From NCBI RefSeq assembly GCF_014873145.1, contig NZ_JADBEK010000001.1, forward strand, positions 8,432,001-8,496,000: a stretch of DNA of 64,000 nt, given 5' to 3'. Positions within the stretch are counted from its first letter, which is position 1. Each line of letters opens with the position of its first letter. The DNA comes from Nonomuraea angiospora. GTDB lineage: Bacteria > Actinomycetota > Actinomycetes > Streptosporangiales > Streptosporangiaceae. Below the pieces are notes generated by a model. That model saw nothing but the letters and a program-made list of their open reading frames with translations. It searched no databases and had not been told where the DNA came from. A program made the position numbers and the translations under genes. Shown here in pieces: positions 49,349-57,949 of the stretch.

Positions 49349-49392
49349 GTCTCCCGGGCAGGGCTTCTGCCCCACATTTCGTCATATCGCGC

Positions 49393-49421
49393 AACCGGCG
49401 TCCTACCACAGGGCGCCGGTT
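49393..49421 (+). terminator. Terminator behind rpmG
   Basis: AACCGGCG and CGCCGGTT pair exactly over eight bp with a 13-base loop. A smaller hairpin, GGGCAG/CTGCCC, lies just before at 49356-49372. Confidence 0.8.
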
Positions 49422-50268
49422 CGTCGCGTCTGCACAGGGTTCCAGCAGTTCCACACCGGCCCCAGGGTCCTCTCTCGACGCTGATGATGGCTGGCTCGCG
49501 GATGAGTGGTGGCTGGTGGATGGGTGGCGGCCCGCGGATCAGGTGGCTGGCGGATGGGTGGCGGCGCATGGCTGGCTGGCTGTCGGCGGCCTGGGGTCGG
49601 TCGATGTAGGTGTCGGTCTCGACTAGGCGCGTCGCCGCCGTCGGGGCTCCGGTTGCCACTCAGGCGAAAAGCGCGCAACGTGACGGTGGCCGGGCCTTGA
49701 GAGTCTGTGGTCGCTCCATGAAGGTCTGAGGGTCTTTGGTCGCGGCCCTTGGGCATTTGGTCGGCCCCCTGGGTGGTCTGTGGCTGGCCCCTGAAGGTCT
49801 GCGGCCGGTTCATGCGGGTCGTTGGCCGGTCCATGGGGTCTATGGGCGTCCTCTGAGGGTCTATGGCAGCCCGTGGGGTCTATGGCGGCCCACGGGGGCC
49901 TGCGGGCGTCGTGGGCGTGACTGGCTGGCCTCTTGAGGGCGGCGGTGTCGGAGACGGTGGCCGGTTCCGAAGGAGCGGTGGGCGGTGCCCTTACGGTGTC
50001 GGCCGTGTGCGGGTCGGCCGGTGCGGTTACCGGTGTCGTGGCCGGTGCCGGGACTGGTGCCGTCTCGGGGTCGGCATCGGGAGGGCCGTGGGGTGCTCGG
50101 CATTGGGGATGCCGCGCAGGGGCGGTGTTTATGGCTTGGGTTTTGGAAGGGCCGGGCGGAGGGAAAGTTCACGGGGCAAAATCAAGATAATCACCGGCGA
50201 CAGCCGAACCTTGTTCTGTTACCGTCTGCCTCAGCAGCGCTCGGTTGGTGACATGCGAGGGAGCACTG
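49422..50268. other. GC-rich degenerate-repeat region without a convincing gene
   Basis: About 850 bases between rpmG and the MaoC gene contain drifting direct repeats rich in GGTGG, GGGTCTATGG and GGCGGATGGG motifs. Frames on both strands are open but of low complexity (RP, GW and GV runs), with no domain. The last 100 bases should contain the promoter of the MaoC pair. Confidence 0.6.
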
Positions 50269-50718
50269 ATGGCCTTGAACCGAGACTTCGTGGGCAGGAC
50301 CTATTCGCCCAGCGCGCCGTACGAGGTCAGCCGGGTGAAGATCAGGGAGTTCGCCGCCGCGATCGGTGACAACAACCCGCTCTACCGGGACAAAGAGGCA
50401 GCCCAGGCCGCCGGATACCCCGATGTGATCGCGCCGCCCACGTTCCCCATCGTGTTCAGCCTGCAGAGCGGGGGCGAGGCGCTCGTCGATCCCGATCTCG
50501 GGCTGAACCTCGCCATGGTCGTCCACGGCGAGCAGCGCTTCGAGTACGTCCGGCAGGTCTGCGCCGGCGACCAGCTCGTCACGACCGCGACGATCACCGA
50601 CATCCGCACGGCCGGGCGGAACGAGTTGCTGACGGTCAGGAGCGAAGTGACGACCGTCGACGGCGAGCCGGTCTGCGTCACCTACAACACGATCGTCGAG
50701 CGCGGAGGGGCCGGTTGA
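50269..50718 (+). CDS. MaoC-like dehydratase, N-terminal type (HadA-like)
   Basis: A 149-aa hotdog protein (FVGRTYSPSAPYEVSRVKIREFAAAIGDNNPLYRD) of the FAS1-like dehydratase/HadA type. It lacks the catalytic Asp-His hydratase motif, which resides in its partner. The start at 50269 has a GAGGGAG site. One base separates it from the next gene, so the two should form a heterodimeric (3R)-hydroxyacyl-ACP dehydratase, as HadAB do in mycobacterial type II fatty-acid synthesis. Confidence 0.92.
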   Translation: MALNRDFVGRTYSPSAPYEVSRVKIREFAAAIGDNNPLYRDKEAAQAAGYPDVIAPPTFPIVFSLQSGGEALVDPDLGLNLAMVVHGEQRFEYVRQVCAGDQLVTTATITDIRTAGRNELLTVRSEVTTVDGEPVCVTYNTIVERGGAG

Positions 50719-50719
50719 G

Positions 50720-51148
50720 ATGACCGCCACGGTGAAGTACGACGAGGTCGAGGTCGGGCAGGAGATCCCGGTGGTCGACTACAACGTGCGCCGGCTCAAC
50801 CTGGTGATGTACGCCGGGGCTTCCGGGGACTTCAACCAGATCCACTGGAACGAGCGGTTCGCCAAGATGGTGGGGCTGCCCGACGTGATCGCGCATGGGA
50901 TGTACACGATGGCGCAGGCCGGGCGGTTCGTCACGGACTGGGCCGGGGACCCCGGGGCGGTGGTGGACTTCGGGGTGCGGTTCTCGTCGATGGTGGTCGT
51001 TCCCGACGACGATCAGGGGGCGACGGTCTCGGTCAGCGGGGTGGTGGAGGAGAAACTGGAGGACAAGCGGGTGGTCATCGGGCTCACCGCCAGGTCGGGC
51101 GATCAGAAGGTGCTCTCCAAGGCCCGCGCGGTGGTCCAGCTGTCCTGA
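50720..51148 (+). CDS. MaoC dehydratase, catalytic subunit (HadB-like)
   Basis: A 142-aa hotdog protein with the hydratase-2 motif YAGASGDFNQIHWNERFA near residue 32 (Asp and His catalytic) and GLPDVIAHGMYTMAQAGRF. It dehydrates 3-hydroxyacyl thioesters in fatty-acid elongation. It is co-transcribed with the preceding HadA-like subunit. The downstream glycosyltransferase-like gene starts 45 bases later. Confidence 0.93.
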   Translation: MTATVKYDEVEVGQEIPVVDYNVRRLNLVMYAGASGDFNQIHWNERFAKMVGLPDVIAHGMYTMAQAGRFVTDWAGDPGAVVDFGVRFSSMVVVPDDDQGATVSVSGVVEEKLEDKRVVIGLTARSGDQKVLSKARAVVQLS

Positions 51149-51193
51149 CACGGCGGCCGGTCGGGTGATATTTCGGGCGGGTCTCGGGTACGC

Positions 51194-52759
51194 GTGACGT
51201 CTATGAACGAAGCTGCGCGACGAGTTTGGCCCACAGTTCGATCGATCCCCGTTTCCGCTGTGACCGATGCCAAGCCGCCCGCCCACCTTCGGCCGGCGCG
51301 GGTCGAGAAGGTGGCGGGCAGCTCCGGCACCGGACGGGACACCGCGGGCGGCACCGAAACCGGCACGGCCGGCACGCAGGTCGAGGCGGCCGAGGTCGGT
51401 ACGGCCGGCTCGAAGCCCGAGGGCACCGGAGCTGGTGCGGCCGGTGCGAAGCCCGAGGGGGCCGGAGCTGGTGCGGGCGGCTCGAAGGCCGAGGCGGCCG
51501 GAGCCGGTGCGGGCGGTGCGGAGGCCACGGCGAGCGGGGCTGGGGCGCATGCTCGGCTTGATCCCGCTGCCGAGCTGGGGTTCTCCGGCGATCCCGGGCA
51601 ACGTGGTGACGACACGGGTGACACCATGCTGCATGCCCAGCGGGTCTGGGACAGCTCGCTGGCCACCAACCGTCTCGACGAGCTGGGCGTGAAGCTGGAA
51701 CGCCAGCGTACGGAGACCAAGGACGTCACCGTCAGCGTGAGCCTGCTGGTCGACGGCTGGCCGGAGGACGTCAGGAAGAGCGTGGGATCGATCGTCGAGC
51801 ACACGAACGCGCGCGTGCTCGCCCTCGATCTCGGCGACGTCGACGGCGCCGGTGAGGTGCTGGACGAGCTGGCCGACCGGCATCCGGACCGGATCGCCGT
51901 GTGGCACGTGGCCGAGGAGCCGCACTGGCGCGGGGGCACGGCGACCTGGGGTGAATGCCGCGCCAAGCTGCTGCGGCTCGACGAGTCGGACGTGCACGTG
52001 CTCATGGACACGAACGTCGAGCTCTCCGGCGACGCGCTGACCCCGCTGGTCGCGGCCATCGCGGAGGGCGCCGTGGCGGCCGGGTGGCGGGGCGTGGACT
52101 TCCCGGACGGGGAGCCGGAGCCCGGCCGTGTGGCGGAGCCCGGCCGTGTGGCGGAGCCCGGCCGTGTGGCGGAGCCCGGCCGTGTGGCGGAGCCCGGCCG
52201 TCTGGCGGGGGCGGGCCCTGCGGTGGGGCCGGGCCATGGGGCGGGGCCGAGCGATGGGGCGGGGCCGAGCGATAGGGCGGAGCCGGGCCAAGCGGTGGGG
52301 CCGGGGCAAGCGGTGGGGCCGGGCCGGGCGGCGGAGCCGGGCCAAGCGGTGGAGCCGGGCCAAGCGGTGGGGCCGGGCCGGGCGGCGGGGTCGGCCGATG
52401 TGGCGGAGCTGGGCCGGGTGGTGGAGCCGGAGCCTGGTACGGCTGGGCCCAGGAGGGTGCGGGCGCTGACGGGGGAGCTCATGGCCGTCCGTCGGGGCCC
52501 GGCGCTCGGAGCCCTGCCCGAGGACGCCGGCTACGGCAGGAACGCCGATCTGGCGCTCTCCCTCGCCCTCCAGGGAAGGCCCCCTCAGGAAGGGTCCCTC
52601 CAGCAAGGTCCTCTCCAGCAAGGGCGCAGAGAGCTGGTCGTGCCCGAGGCGCCGCTGCCCGCGGTGCGGCTGGGATCGCACGACGTGGACCCCGACTACG
52701 ACGCACGGGAGTCCCGGCGGAACTTTGACCGCGTGCTGCGCATACTGGGCACCTCATAA
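51194..52759 (+). CDS. Glycosyltransferase-2-like protein with two expanded low-complexity regions
   Basis: The 521-aa product keeps a GT-A-like core in two parts: residues about 175-310 (VTVSVSLLVDGWPEDVRKSVGSIVEH, then VHVLMDTNVELSGDALTPLV, whose DTN may replace the DxD metal motif) and about 425-521 (RRVRALTGELMAVRRGPALG, DYDARESRRNFDRVLRILG). An Ala/Gly/Lys/Glu-rich stretch occupies residues about 45-120, and an AEPGRV/VGPGQA hexapeptide array occupies about 310-420, splitting the core. Activity is unproven. It lies 11 bases before murB, so a cell-wall role is plausible. Confidence 0.7.
   Translation: MTSMNEAARRVWPTVRSIPVSAVTDAKPPAHLRPARVEKVAGSSGTGRDTAGGTETGTAGTQVEAAEVGTAGSKPEGTGAGAAGAKPEGAGAGAGGSKAEAAGAGAGGAEATASGAGAHARLDPAAELGFSGDPGQRGDDTGDTMLHAQRVWDSSLATNRLDELGVKLERQRTETKDVTVSVSLLVDGWPEDVRKSVGSIVEHTNARVLALDLGDVDGAGEVLDELADRHPDRIAVWHVAEEPHWRGGTATWGECRAKLLRLDESDVHVLMDTNVELSGDALTPLVAAIAEGAVAAGWRGVDFPDGEPEPGRVAEPGRVAEPGRVAEPGRVAEPGRLAGAGPAVGPGHGAGPSDGAGPSDRAEPGQAVGPGQAVGPGRAAEPGQAVEPGQAVGPGRAAGSADVAELGRVVEPEPGTAGPRRVRALTGELMAVRRGPALGALPEDAGYGRNADLALSLALQGRPPQEGSLQQGPLQQGRRELVVPEAPLPAVRLGSHDVDPDYDARESRRNFDRVLRILGTS
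52122..52430 (+). repeat. In-frame 18-bp coding repeats in the glycosyltransferase-like gene
   Basis: The unit GAGCCCGGCCGTGTGGCG is perfect about five times (52128-52205) and then decays into related GGGCCGGGCCAAGCGGTG units. Each unit adds six residues (AEPGRV or similar). Confidence 0.92.
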
Positions 52760-52770
52760 GCTAGTGGCCC

Positions 52771-53856
52771 ATGGAGATGCTCGCGCCGTACACCACGCTG
52801 CGCCTAGGCGGCCCCGCCCGCGACTTCGCCGAGGCGACCACGGCGGAGCACCTCGTGTCCCTGGTGGCCGAGGCCGACATGAAGGGGCTGCCCACGCTGG
52901 TGCTCGGCGGGGGCAGCAACGTCGTGGTGTCCGACGAGGGCTTCGACGGGCTGGTGGTCAAGGTCTCGACCCAGGGCGTGACCGTCTCGCGCGACGGCGA
53001 GCAGATGCTGGTCACGGTCGAGGCGGGGGAGGACTGGGATTCGCTGGTCGCCCGCGCCGTGGCCGAGGGCTGGTCGGGCATCGAGTGCATGTCGGGCATC
53101 CCCGGGCTGGTCGGCTCGACGCCCATCCAGAACGTCGGCGCGTACGGGCAGGAGGTGTCCCAGACCATCCGGTGCGTGCGGGCCTACGACCGCCGCACCA
53201 GGCAGGTGGTGGATCTGGAGGCGCGGCAGTGCGGGTTCTCCTACCGTGACAGCGCCTTCAAGCGCGACCTGGCGCGGCATGTGGTGCTCGCGGTGACGTA
53301 CGCGCTGGATATTTCGGAAATGTCCGGCCCGCTGGCGTACGCGGAGCTGGCCGGCAGGCTGGACGCGGAGGCCGGCGGCAGGGTGCCGCTCGCGCGGGCC
53401 CGTGAGGCCGTGCTGGCGCTGCGGCGAGGCAAGGGCATGGTGCTCGACCCGGACGATCCCGACACCCGCAGCGCCGGCTCGTTCTTCACCAACCCGATCC
53501 TCACGCCCGAGGAGGCCGCGGAGCTGGCCTCCCGCGCCCCGGGGCATCCGCGCTGGGAGCTGCCCGGCGGATCGGTCAAGGTGCCCGCCGCGTGGCTGAT
53601 CGAGCAGGCGGGCTACCCGAAGGGGTACGCGCGCGGGCCCGTACGCATCTCCACCAAGCACACGCTCGCGCTGACCAACCCCGACGGGGTCGCCACCACC
53701 GGCGACCTGCTCGCGCTGGCCAGGGAGGTCCGGGACGGGGTGCGGGAGAAGTTCGGGGTCACGCTGGTCAACGAGCCCGTGCTCGTCGGCTGCGACCTCG
53801 CGGAAGACCTCGGGGAAGACCTCGGGGAAGACCTCACGGAAGACCTCGCGGAATAA
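52771..53856 (+). CDS. murB: UDP-N-acetylmuramate dehydrogenase
   Basis: A 361-aa FAD enzyme that reduces UDP-GlcNAc-enolpyruvate to UDP-MurNAc. FAD-binding part: LVLGGGSNVVVSDEGFDGLV near residue 45 and GIECMSGIPGLVGSTPIQNVGAYGQEV near 110; catalytic segment GSFFTNPIL near 235 with the Ser general acid; C-terminal WLIEQAGYPKGYARGPVRISTKHTLALTN near 275. The last 19 residues (AEDLGEDLGEDLTEDLAE) are a short acidic tandem repeat beyond the usual end. It belongs with the MaoC and glycosyltransferase-like genes in one block. Confidence 0.96.
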   Translation: MEMLAPYTTLRLGGPARDFAEATTAEHLVSLVAEADMKGLPTLVLGGGSNVVVSDEGFDGLVVKVSTQGVTVSRDGEQMLVTVEAGEDWDSLVARAVAEGWSGIECMSGIPGLVGSTPIQNVGAYGQEVSQTIRCVRAYDRRTRQVVDLEARQCGFSYRDSAFKRDLARHVVLAVTYALDISEMSGPLAYAELAGRLDAEAGGRVPLARAREAVLALRRGKGMVLDPDDPDTRSAGSFFTNPILTPEEAAELASRAPGHPRWELPGGSVKVPAAWLIEQAGYPKGYARGPVRISTKHTLALTNPDGVATTGDLLALAREVRDGVREKFGVTLVNEPVLVGCDLAEDLGEDLGEDLTEDLAE

Positions 53857-53892
53857 GTCCCGCTCGCGGGCTGTTATGGTTGTTCGGAATTT

Positions 53893-54032
53893 CCGAAGGG
53901 GAGTAGTCCCAATCGTGTGATCGACACACTGGCGCTTCATCGCGCCCGGTCACGCGGGCCTCATACGGGCGGACGAGACCTTCGGCCTGGCAGTTGTGCA
54001 ATGAGACGCTGCCGGGCCGAAGTCGTGCCCGA
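53893..54032 (+). promoter_or_regulatory. yybP-ykoY (manganese) riboswitch
   Basis: The leader of the GDT1-type gene contains GGGGAGTAG (53898-53906) at the 5' side and the conserved GGACGAGACCTTCGGCC ... AATGAGACG on the 3' side. A long arm forms between CTTCGGCCTGGCAG and CTGCCGGGCCGAAG (53970-54032). These are the defining parts of the Mn2+-sensing yybP-ykoY class, which often precedes Mn exporters and TMEM165/GDT1 genes. Confidence 0.88.
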
Positions 54033-54079
54033 AACTCCCCGGGTCGCCGCTTCCGGCTCGGTCGCGCGGAAGGGGACCG

Positions 54080-54646
54080 TTGGAAGCGTTCTGGATCAGT
54101 CTCGCCGTCATCTTCGTGGCCGAGCTCGGCGACAAGAGTCAGCTCATGGCGATGACGTTCGCGACCCGTTTCAAGACCTGGCCCGTGCTCGCGGGCATCA
54201 CGATCGCCACGACCGTCGTGCACCTGGTCAGCGTCGCCGTGGGCGGCCTGATCGGTGACGCGTTGCCGACGACGGCCATCTCGGTGGTGGCGGGGCTGGC
54301 CTTCCTCGGGTTCGCCGCGTGGACGCTGCGCGGGGACGAGCTGACCGAGGACGAGTCGAAGAAGGCCCAGCGCACCACCAGGAACGCCCTGATCGCGGTG
54401 ACCGTGGCGTTCTTCCTGAGCGAGCTGGGCGACAAGACGATGCTGGCCACCATCACGCTGGCCACGCAGCACGGCTGGCTCGGCACCTGGATCGGCTCGA
54501 CCGTCGGCATGGTGGCGGCGGACGCGCTGGCGATCCTGGTGGGACGGCTGCTGGGCAAGCACCTGCCGGAGAAGATGATCCGGTACGGCGCCGCGGCGGC
54601 GTTCGCGGTCTTCGGCGTGATCCTCCTGGCGGAAGCGCTCCTTTAA
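54080..54646 (+). CDS. GDT1/TMEM165 (UPF0016) family cation transporter
   Basis: A 188-aa membrane protein with two homologous halves, each holding the family motif: AELGDKSQLMAMTF near residue 14 and SELGDKTMLATITL near residue 112. These acidic motifs carry Mn2+ or Ca2+. The start is a TTG at 54080 with a GGGGA site. The Mn riboswitch upstream argues for manganese export. It overlaps the convergent LuxR gene by four bases. Confidence 0.94.
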   Translation: MEAFWISLAVIFVAELGDKSQLMAMTFATRFKTWPVLAGITIATTVVHLVSVAVGGLIGDALPTTAISVVAGLAFLGFAAWTLRGDELTEDESKKAQRTTRNALIAVTVAFFLSELGDKTMLATITLATQHGWLGTWIGSTVGMVAADALAILVGRLLGKHLPEKMIRYGAAAAFAVFGVILLAEALL

Positions 54647-57510
54647 TTGGGGGAGAGCAGCGAGAGGCGGTGGGCCGCGGCGGCGGCCTCGCCGCGGGTG
54701 GTGACGCCGAGCTTGGCCAGGATGTTGGACACGTGGACGCTCACCGTCTTCGCCGAGATGAACAGCTCGGCCGCGATGTCCCGGTTGGTCCTGCCCTGGG
54801 TCACCAGCCGCAGCACCTCCAGCTCGCGCGGCGTCAGCAGTTCGGACGGCTCCTGGGCGGGCTGAACCCCGCCCACCCGGCGCGACAGCACCTCGATCTC
54901 CTCGATCAGCGGCGTCGCGCGCAGCGCCTGGGCCAGCGGGAGCGCCACCTTCAGCCGGGCCGCCGCCCCCTCCCGGTCGCCCCCGCGCGCGGCCGCGGTG
55001 GCCGCCCGCAGCAGGGCCTTGGCCTGGTTGTGCGGGCGGTTGAGCCGCTCCCAGGCCGCCGCGGCGGCGTCGAAGTCGCCGGTGTAGGACAGCCGGTACG
55101 CCTCCACGACCGGCCCGATGACCGACAGCTCGGCCGCCACCTCCGCGGCCAGCTCGCGCACCGCGGCGGCCCGTTCGGGCTCGGTGGTCTCGGCGGCGTC
55201 GCAGACCGTGCGGAGCAGCGAGAGCAGCCGCCAGCTGAGCATGGCCTTGCTGGACTGCTTGTGGTGCGAGAGCACGCGTTCGGCCACGCTGAGCGCGGCC
55301 CCCGGCTCGCCCTTCGTCAGGTGCCAGCCGATGTGCAGGCGGGCGTTGTTGATGATGTCCTGGACGAACTCCTCGGGCCGGTCCTTCAGCACGCCGACCT
55401 CGGACAGGATGCCCTCGACCAGTTGCAGCTCGCCCCTGGCCAGGGCGATGTCGGCGCGGACGCGCAGGAGCGCGTACCTGTGGCGCAGGACGGGGCCGTG
55501 ACCGAGCGCGCCTTCGATGATCTCGATGGCTTCGTCCCAGCGGCCGATCGCCTCCAGCGCCTCGGCCCAGTTGTTCTTGATGAACAGCCCGCTGCCGCGC
55601 AGCCTGCCGTACTTCTTGGCGAGCTCCCAGCCGTGCTCGGCCAGGCGCAGCGCCTCCTCGTGGCGGCCCATGTCGATCAGCGCGTCGATGTTGTTGCCGA
55701 CCGCCCTGGTGATCAGGCGGGCGGACCCCGCCGCCGTGCCGATCTGCAGCGCCTGCTCGTTCAGGAGGATCGTGGACTCGTTCTCGCCGTTGAGGGAGTG
55801 GCCCAGCGCCCGGTTCATCAACAGGTCGGCTTCGAGGCAACCGTCGCCGAGCTCCCTGGCCAGGCGCAGCCCTTCGGTGATCAGCTCGCCCGCCTCGGCG
55901 ATCTCGCCCCGCAACATGAGGTGGCGGCTCAGCACCGAGACCACTTCGGCGCGGTCGGCGCCGTTCTCGGGCACGAGCCGCAGCGCGTGCCGGAGGTCCT
56001 CGATGACGCCGAGCTGCCCCTTGGAGTTCTTGAACCCCACCCGCCGCACGATGAGCTGCGCGACGCGGCCGGGCTCCTTGGCCTCGTCCAGCTCCGCCAG
56101 CGCGGCCTTGACGAACTTGGCGCCCTTGTCGGCCTCGCCTCCGGCGTTGGCGGCCTCCGAGGCGCGTTCGAGGACGGCGGTGTGGTCGGCGTCGATGAGC
56201 GAGGCCGCGTCGGGCACGCGCTCCCACAGCATGAGGACGCGTTCGAGCAGCGGGACGGCCTCGGTGTAGGCGAACGCCTTGAACGACTTCTGCGCCGCCT
56301 CCCAGGCGGAGATCAGCGCCCAGGTGTCGTTGCGGGCGCCGTACCAGTGGTGTGCCAGCTCGACGGCGGCGCGCCCCGGCGGGACCAGCCCGCGGTCCTT
56401 GGAGATCTCTTCGGCGAACCTGGCGTGCAGCCGCTGGTGCTCGCCGGGCAGCAGCTCGTCGTGCACGGCCTCGCGGATGAGCGAGTGCCTGAAGACGTAG
56501 GCGCGGTTGTCGGCGATCTGCAGGACGTTGCCCGCGATGGCGGGGCGCAGCGCGGTCTCCAGCTCGACGTCGGACAGGCCGCTCACGGCGGCCAGCAGCT
56601 TGTGGCTGACCCGGATGCCGCCGGCGGCGGCGACGCGCAGCAGGCGCTGGGTCTCCTCGGGGAGCCGTTCGACGGAGTTGAGGATGAGGTCCTGCATGGA
56701 TTCGGGGAACGCGCAGTCCTCGCCCTCCAGCATGGCCTCCACGAACAGCGGGATGCCCTCGCTGCGCTCGTAGACCTTCTGGACCTTGGCGTACTGCGGG
56801 ACCTCGCCGAGGATGCCGGCCATCTGCTGGGCGACCTCGTCCCGCGACAGGCGGGGCAGGTCGAGCCGGTGCACACCGCTCACCCGGCCCAGCTCGGCCA
56901 GCACCGGCCGGAGCGGATGCTGGCGGTGCAGGTCGTCGGAGCGGTAGGTCATGACGATCAGCACCTGCGGGGCGTGCAGGTTGCGGCTGAGGAAGGCGAT
57001 GAGGTCGCGGCTGGACCTGTCGGCCCAGTGGATGTCCTCGATGACGAGGACGGTGGGGCGGGCGAGCGCCAGGCGTTCGAGGAGGGTGAGGAACTGCTCG
57101 AAGAGCCGGGCGCGGCCGGTGTCGGTCTCGCCGTCGCCGCTCGGCTCGCCGAACTCGGGCAGCAGCCGCGCGAGATCGCGCTCGGCGCCGTCCGGGAGCA
57201 GCCCGGCGACGGCCGCGGGACCCTGCTCCCTGACGAGCTGCCGCAGCGCGGCGGTGAACGGCGCGTAGGCCAGACCCTCCGTGGACAGCTCCACGCAGCC
57301 GCCGAACAGCACGTGGGCGCCGCAGGCCTGGCACTGCTCGGCGAAGCGCTGGACGAGCCTGGTCTTGCCGACCCCGGCCTCGCCGCCGAGCAGGACGGCT
57401 GTCACCCTGCCCTTTCGTGCCTCGTCGAAGCTTTCAGACAGAGCCGCCAGCTCCTCTTCCCGCCCGACGAAGACGGGACTGACAGAACGTCCCCGCATGT
57501 CATCCAGCAT
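54643..57510 (-). CDS. LAL-type LuxR regulator with AAA ATPase
   Basis: A 955-aa regulator. The N-terminal AAA module has Walker A LLGGEAGVGKTRLVQRF near residue 45 and Walker B VLVIEDIHWADRSS near 160; the middle is TPR-like helical repeats (about 350-850), and the last 65 residues form the LuxR helix-turn-helix (LTPRELEVLRLVTQGRTNRDIAAELFISAKTVSVHVSNIL). LAL proteins act as pathway-level activators, many for maltose use or polyketide loci. No catabolic or biosynthetic cluster adjoins it, so the target is unknown. Confidence 0.95.
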   Translation of the reverse strand: MLDDMRGRSVSPVFVGREEELAALSESFDEARKGRVTAVLLGGEAGVGKTRLVQRFAEQCQACGAHVLFGGCVELSTEGLAYAPFTAALRQLVREQGPAAVAGLLPDGAERDLARLLPEFGEPSGDGETDTGRARLFEQFLTLLERLALARPTVLVIEDIHWADRSSRDLIAFLSRNLHAPQVLIVMTYRSDDLHRQHPLRPVLAELGRVSGVHRLDLPRLSRDEVAQQMAGILGEVPQYAKVQKVYERSEGIPLFVEAMLEGEDCAFPESMQDLILNSVERLPEETQRLLRVAAAGGIRVSHKLLAAVSGLSDVELETALRPAIAGNVLQIADNRAYVFRHSLIREAVHDELLPGEHQRLHARFAEEISKDRGLVPPGRAAVELAHHWYGARNDTWALISAWEAAQKSFKAFAYTEAVPLLERVLMLWERVPDAASLIDADHTAVLERASEAANAGGEADKGAKFVKAALAELDEAKEPGRVAQLIVRRVGFKNSKGQLGVIEDLRHALRLVPENGADRAEVVSVLSRHLMLRGEIAEAGELITEGLRLARELGDGCLEADLLMNRALGHSLNGENESTILLNEQALQIGTAAGSARLITRAVGNNIDALIDMGRHEEALRLAEHGWELAKKYGRLRGSGLFIKNNWAEALEAIGRWDEAIEIIEGALGHGPVLRHRYALLRVRADIALARGELQLVEGILSEVGVLKDRPEEFVQDIINNARLHIGWHLTKGEPGAALSVAERVLSHHKQSSKAMLSWRLLSLLRTVCDAAETTEPERAAAVRELAAEVAAELSVIGPVVEAYRLSYTGDFDAAAAAWERLNRPHNQAKALLRAATAAARGGDREGAAARLKVALPLAQALRATPLIEEIEVLSRRVGGVQPAQEPSELLTPRELEVLRLVTQGRTNRDIAAELFISAKTVSVHVSNILAKLGVTTRGEAAAAAHRLSLLSPN

Positions 57511-57570
57511 TGCATGCCCGATCGATTGCTTTCGACGCTTTTATGGTGGTCCCTTTACGGGGGTTTCGAG

Positions 57571-57600
57571 GCCCGGCCACGAGGGAGGTGGTGGCCGGGC
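57571..57600 (-). terminator. Hairpin terminator of the 48-aa gene
   Basis: GCCCGGCCAC and GTGGCCGGGC pair perfectly over ten bp with a ten-base loop, 13 bases past the stop of the minus-strand small gene. Confidence 0.8.
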
Positions 57601-57613
57601 TCTCGTGGGATGG

Positions 57614-57760
57614 TCATGAGAAACGGAGCTTGCCGAAGACCGAGCGGCGCTCGGACTTGTTCGCCCGCTCGGCCTCGCGTACCCGCCGGTGTTCGGCGGC
57701 GGCCTTGCGGAGCTCGCTCGCGTGGTTCTTCATGAGCTCGTACTCGATCTCGGGGTGCAT
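57614..57760 (-). CDS. Small 48-aa basic protein of unknown function
   Basis: On the minus strand a frame runs from ATG 57760, seven bases after an AGGAG site, to TGA at 57614-57616. The product begins MHPEIEYELMKNHASELRKA and ends SVFGKLRFS; it is one long charged helix with many Arg, Glu and Lys. The strong ribosome site and immediate terminator show it is expressed. No family known to me. Confidence 0.75.
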   Translation of the reverse strand: MHPEIEYELMKNHASELRKAAAEHRRVREAERANKSERRSVFGKLRFS

Positions 57761-57949
57761 GGTGTGTCTCCTGAAATTTCGTGCTTCTTCCTGACACCTT
57801 TAAGACTCGGTCTAAGGCCCTGCCTGCCACATCGGGTGGATGCCTTATCTCTGGTACGCCGACGCGTACGGCATGCCTAAGACCCCTGGTCCGATCGCCT
57901 AAGGCGGTCCGGTTTGGAGCTCACGGCCCTGGTCGGCGATGCTGTGTTG

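Noticed and set aside
49422..50268. Protein genes in the GC-rich gap (frames 49403-49834 minus, 49863-50369 plus)
   Set aside because: Low-complexity composition, no ribosome site, both strands equally open.
54319..57735. 1138-aa plus-strand frame
   Set aside because: Antisense of the LAL regulator and an out-of-frame extension of the GDT1 gene; no domain visible.
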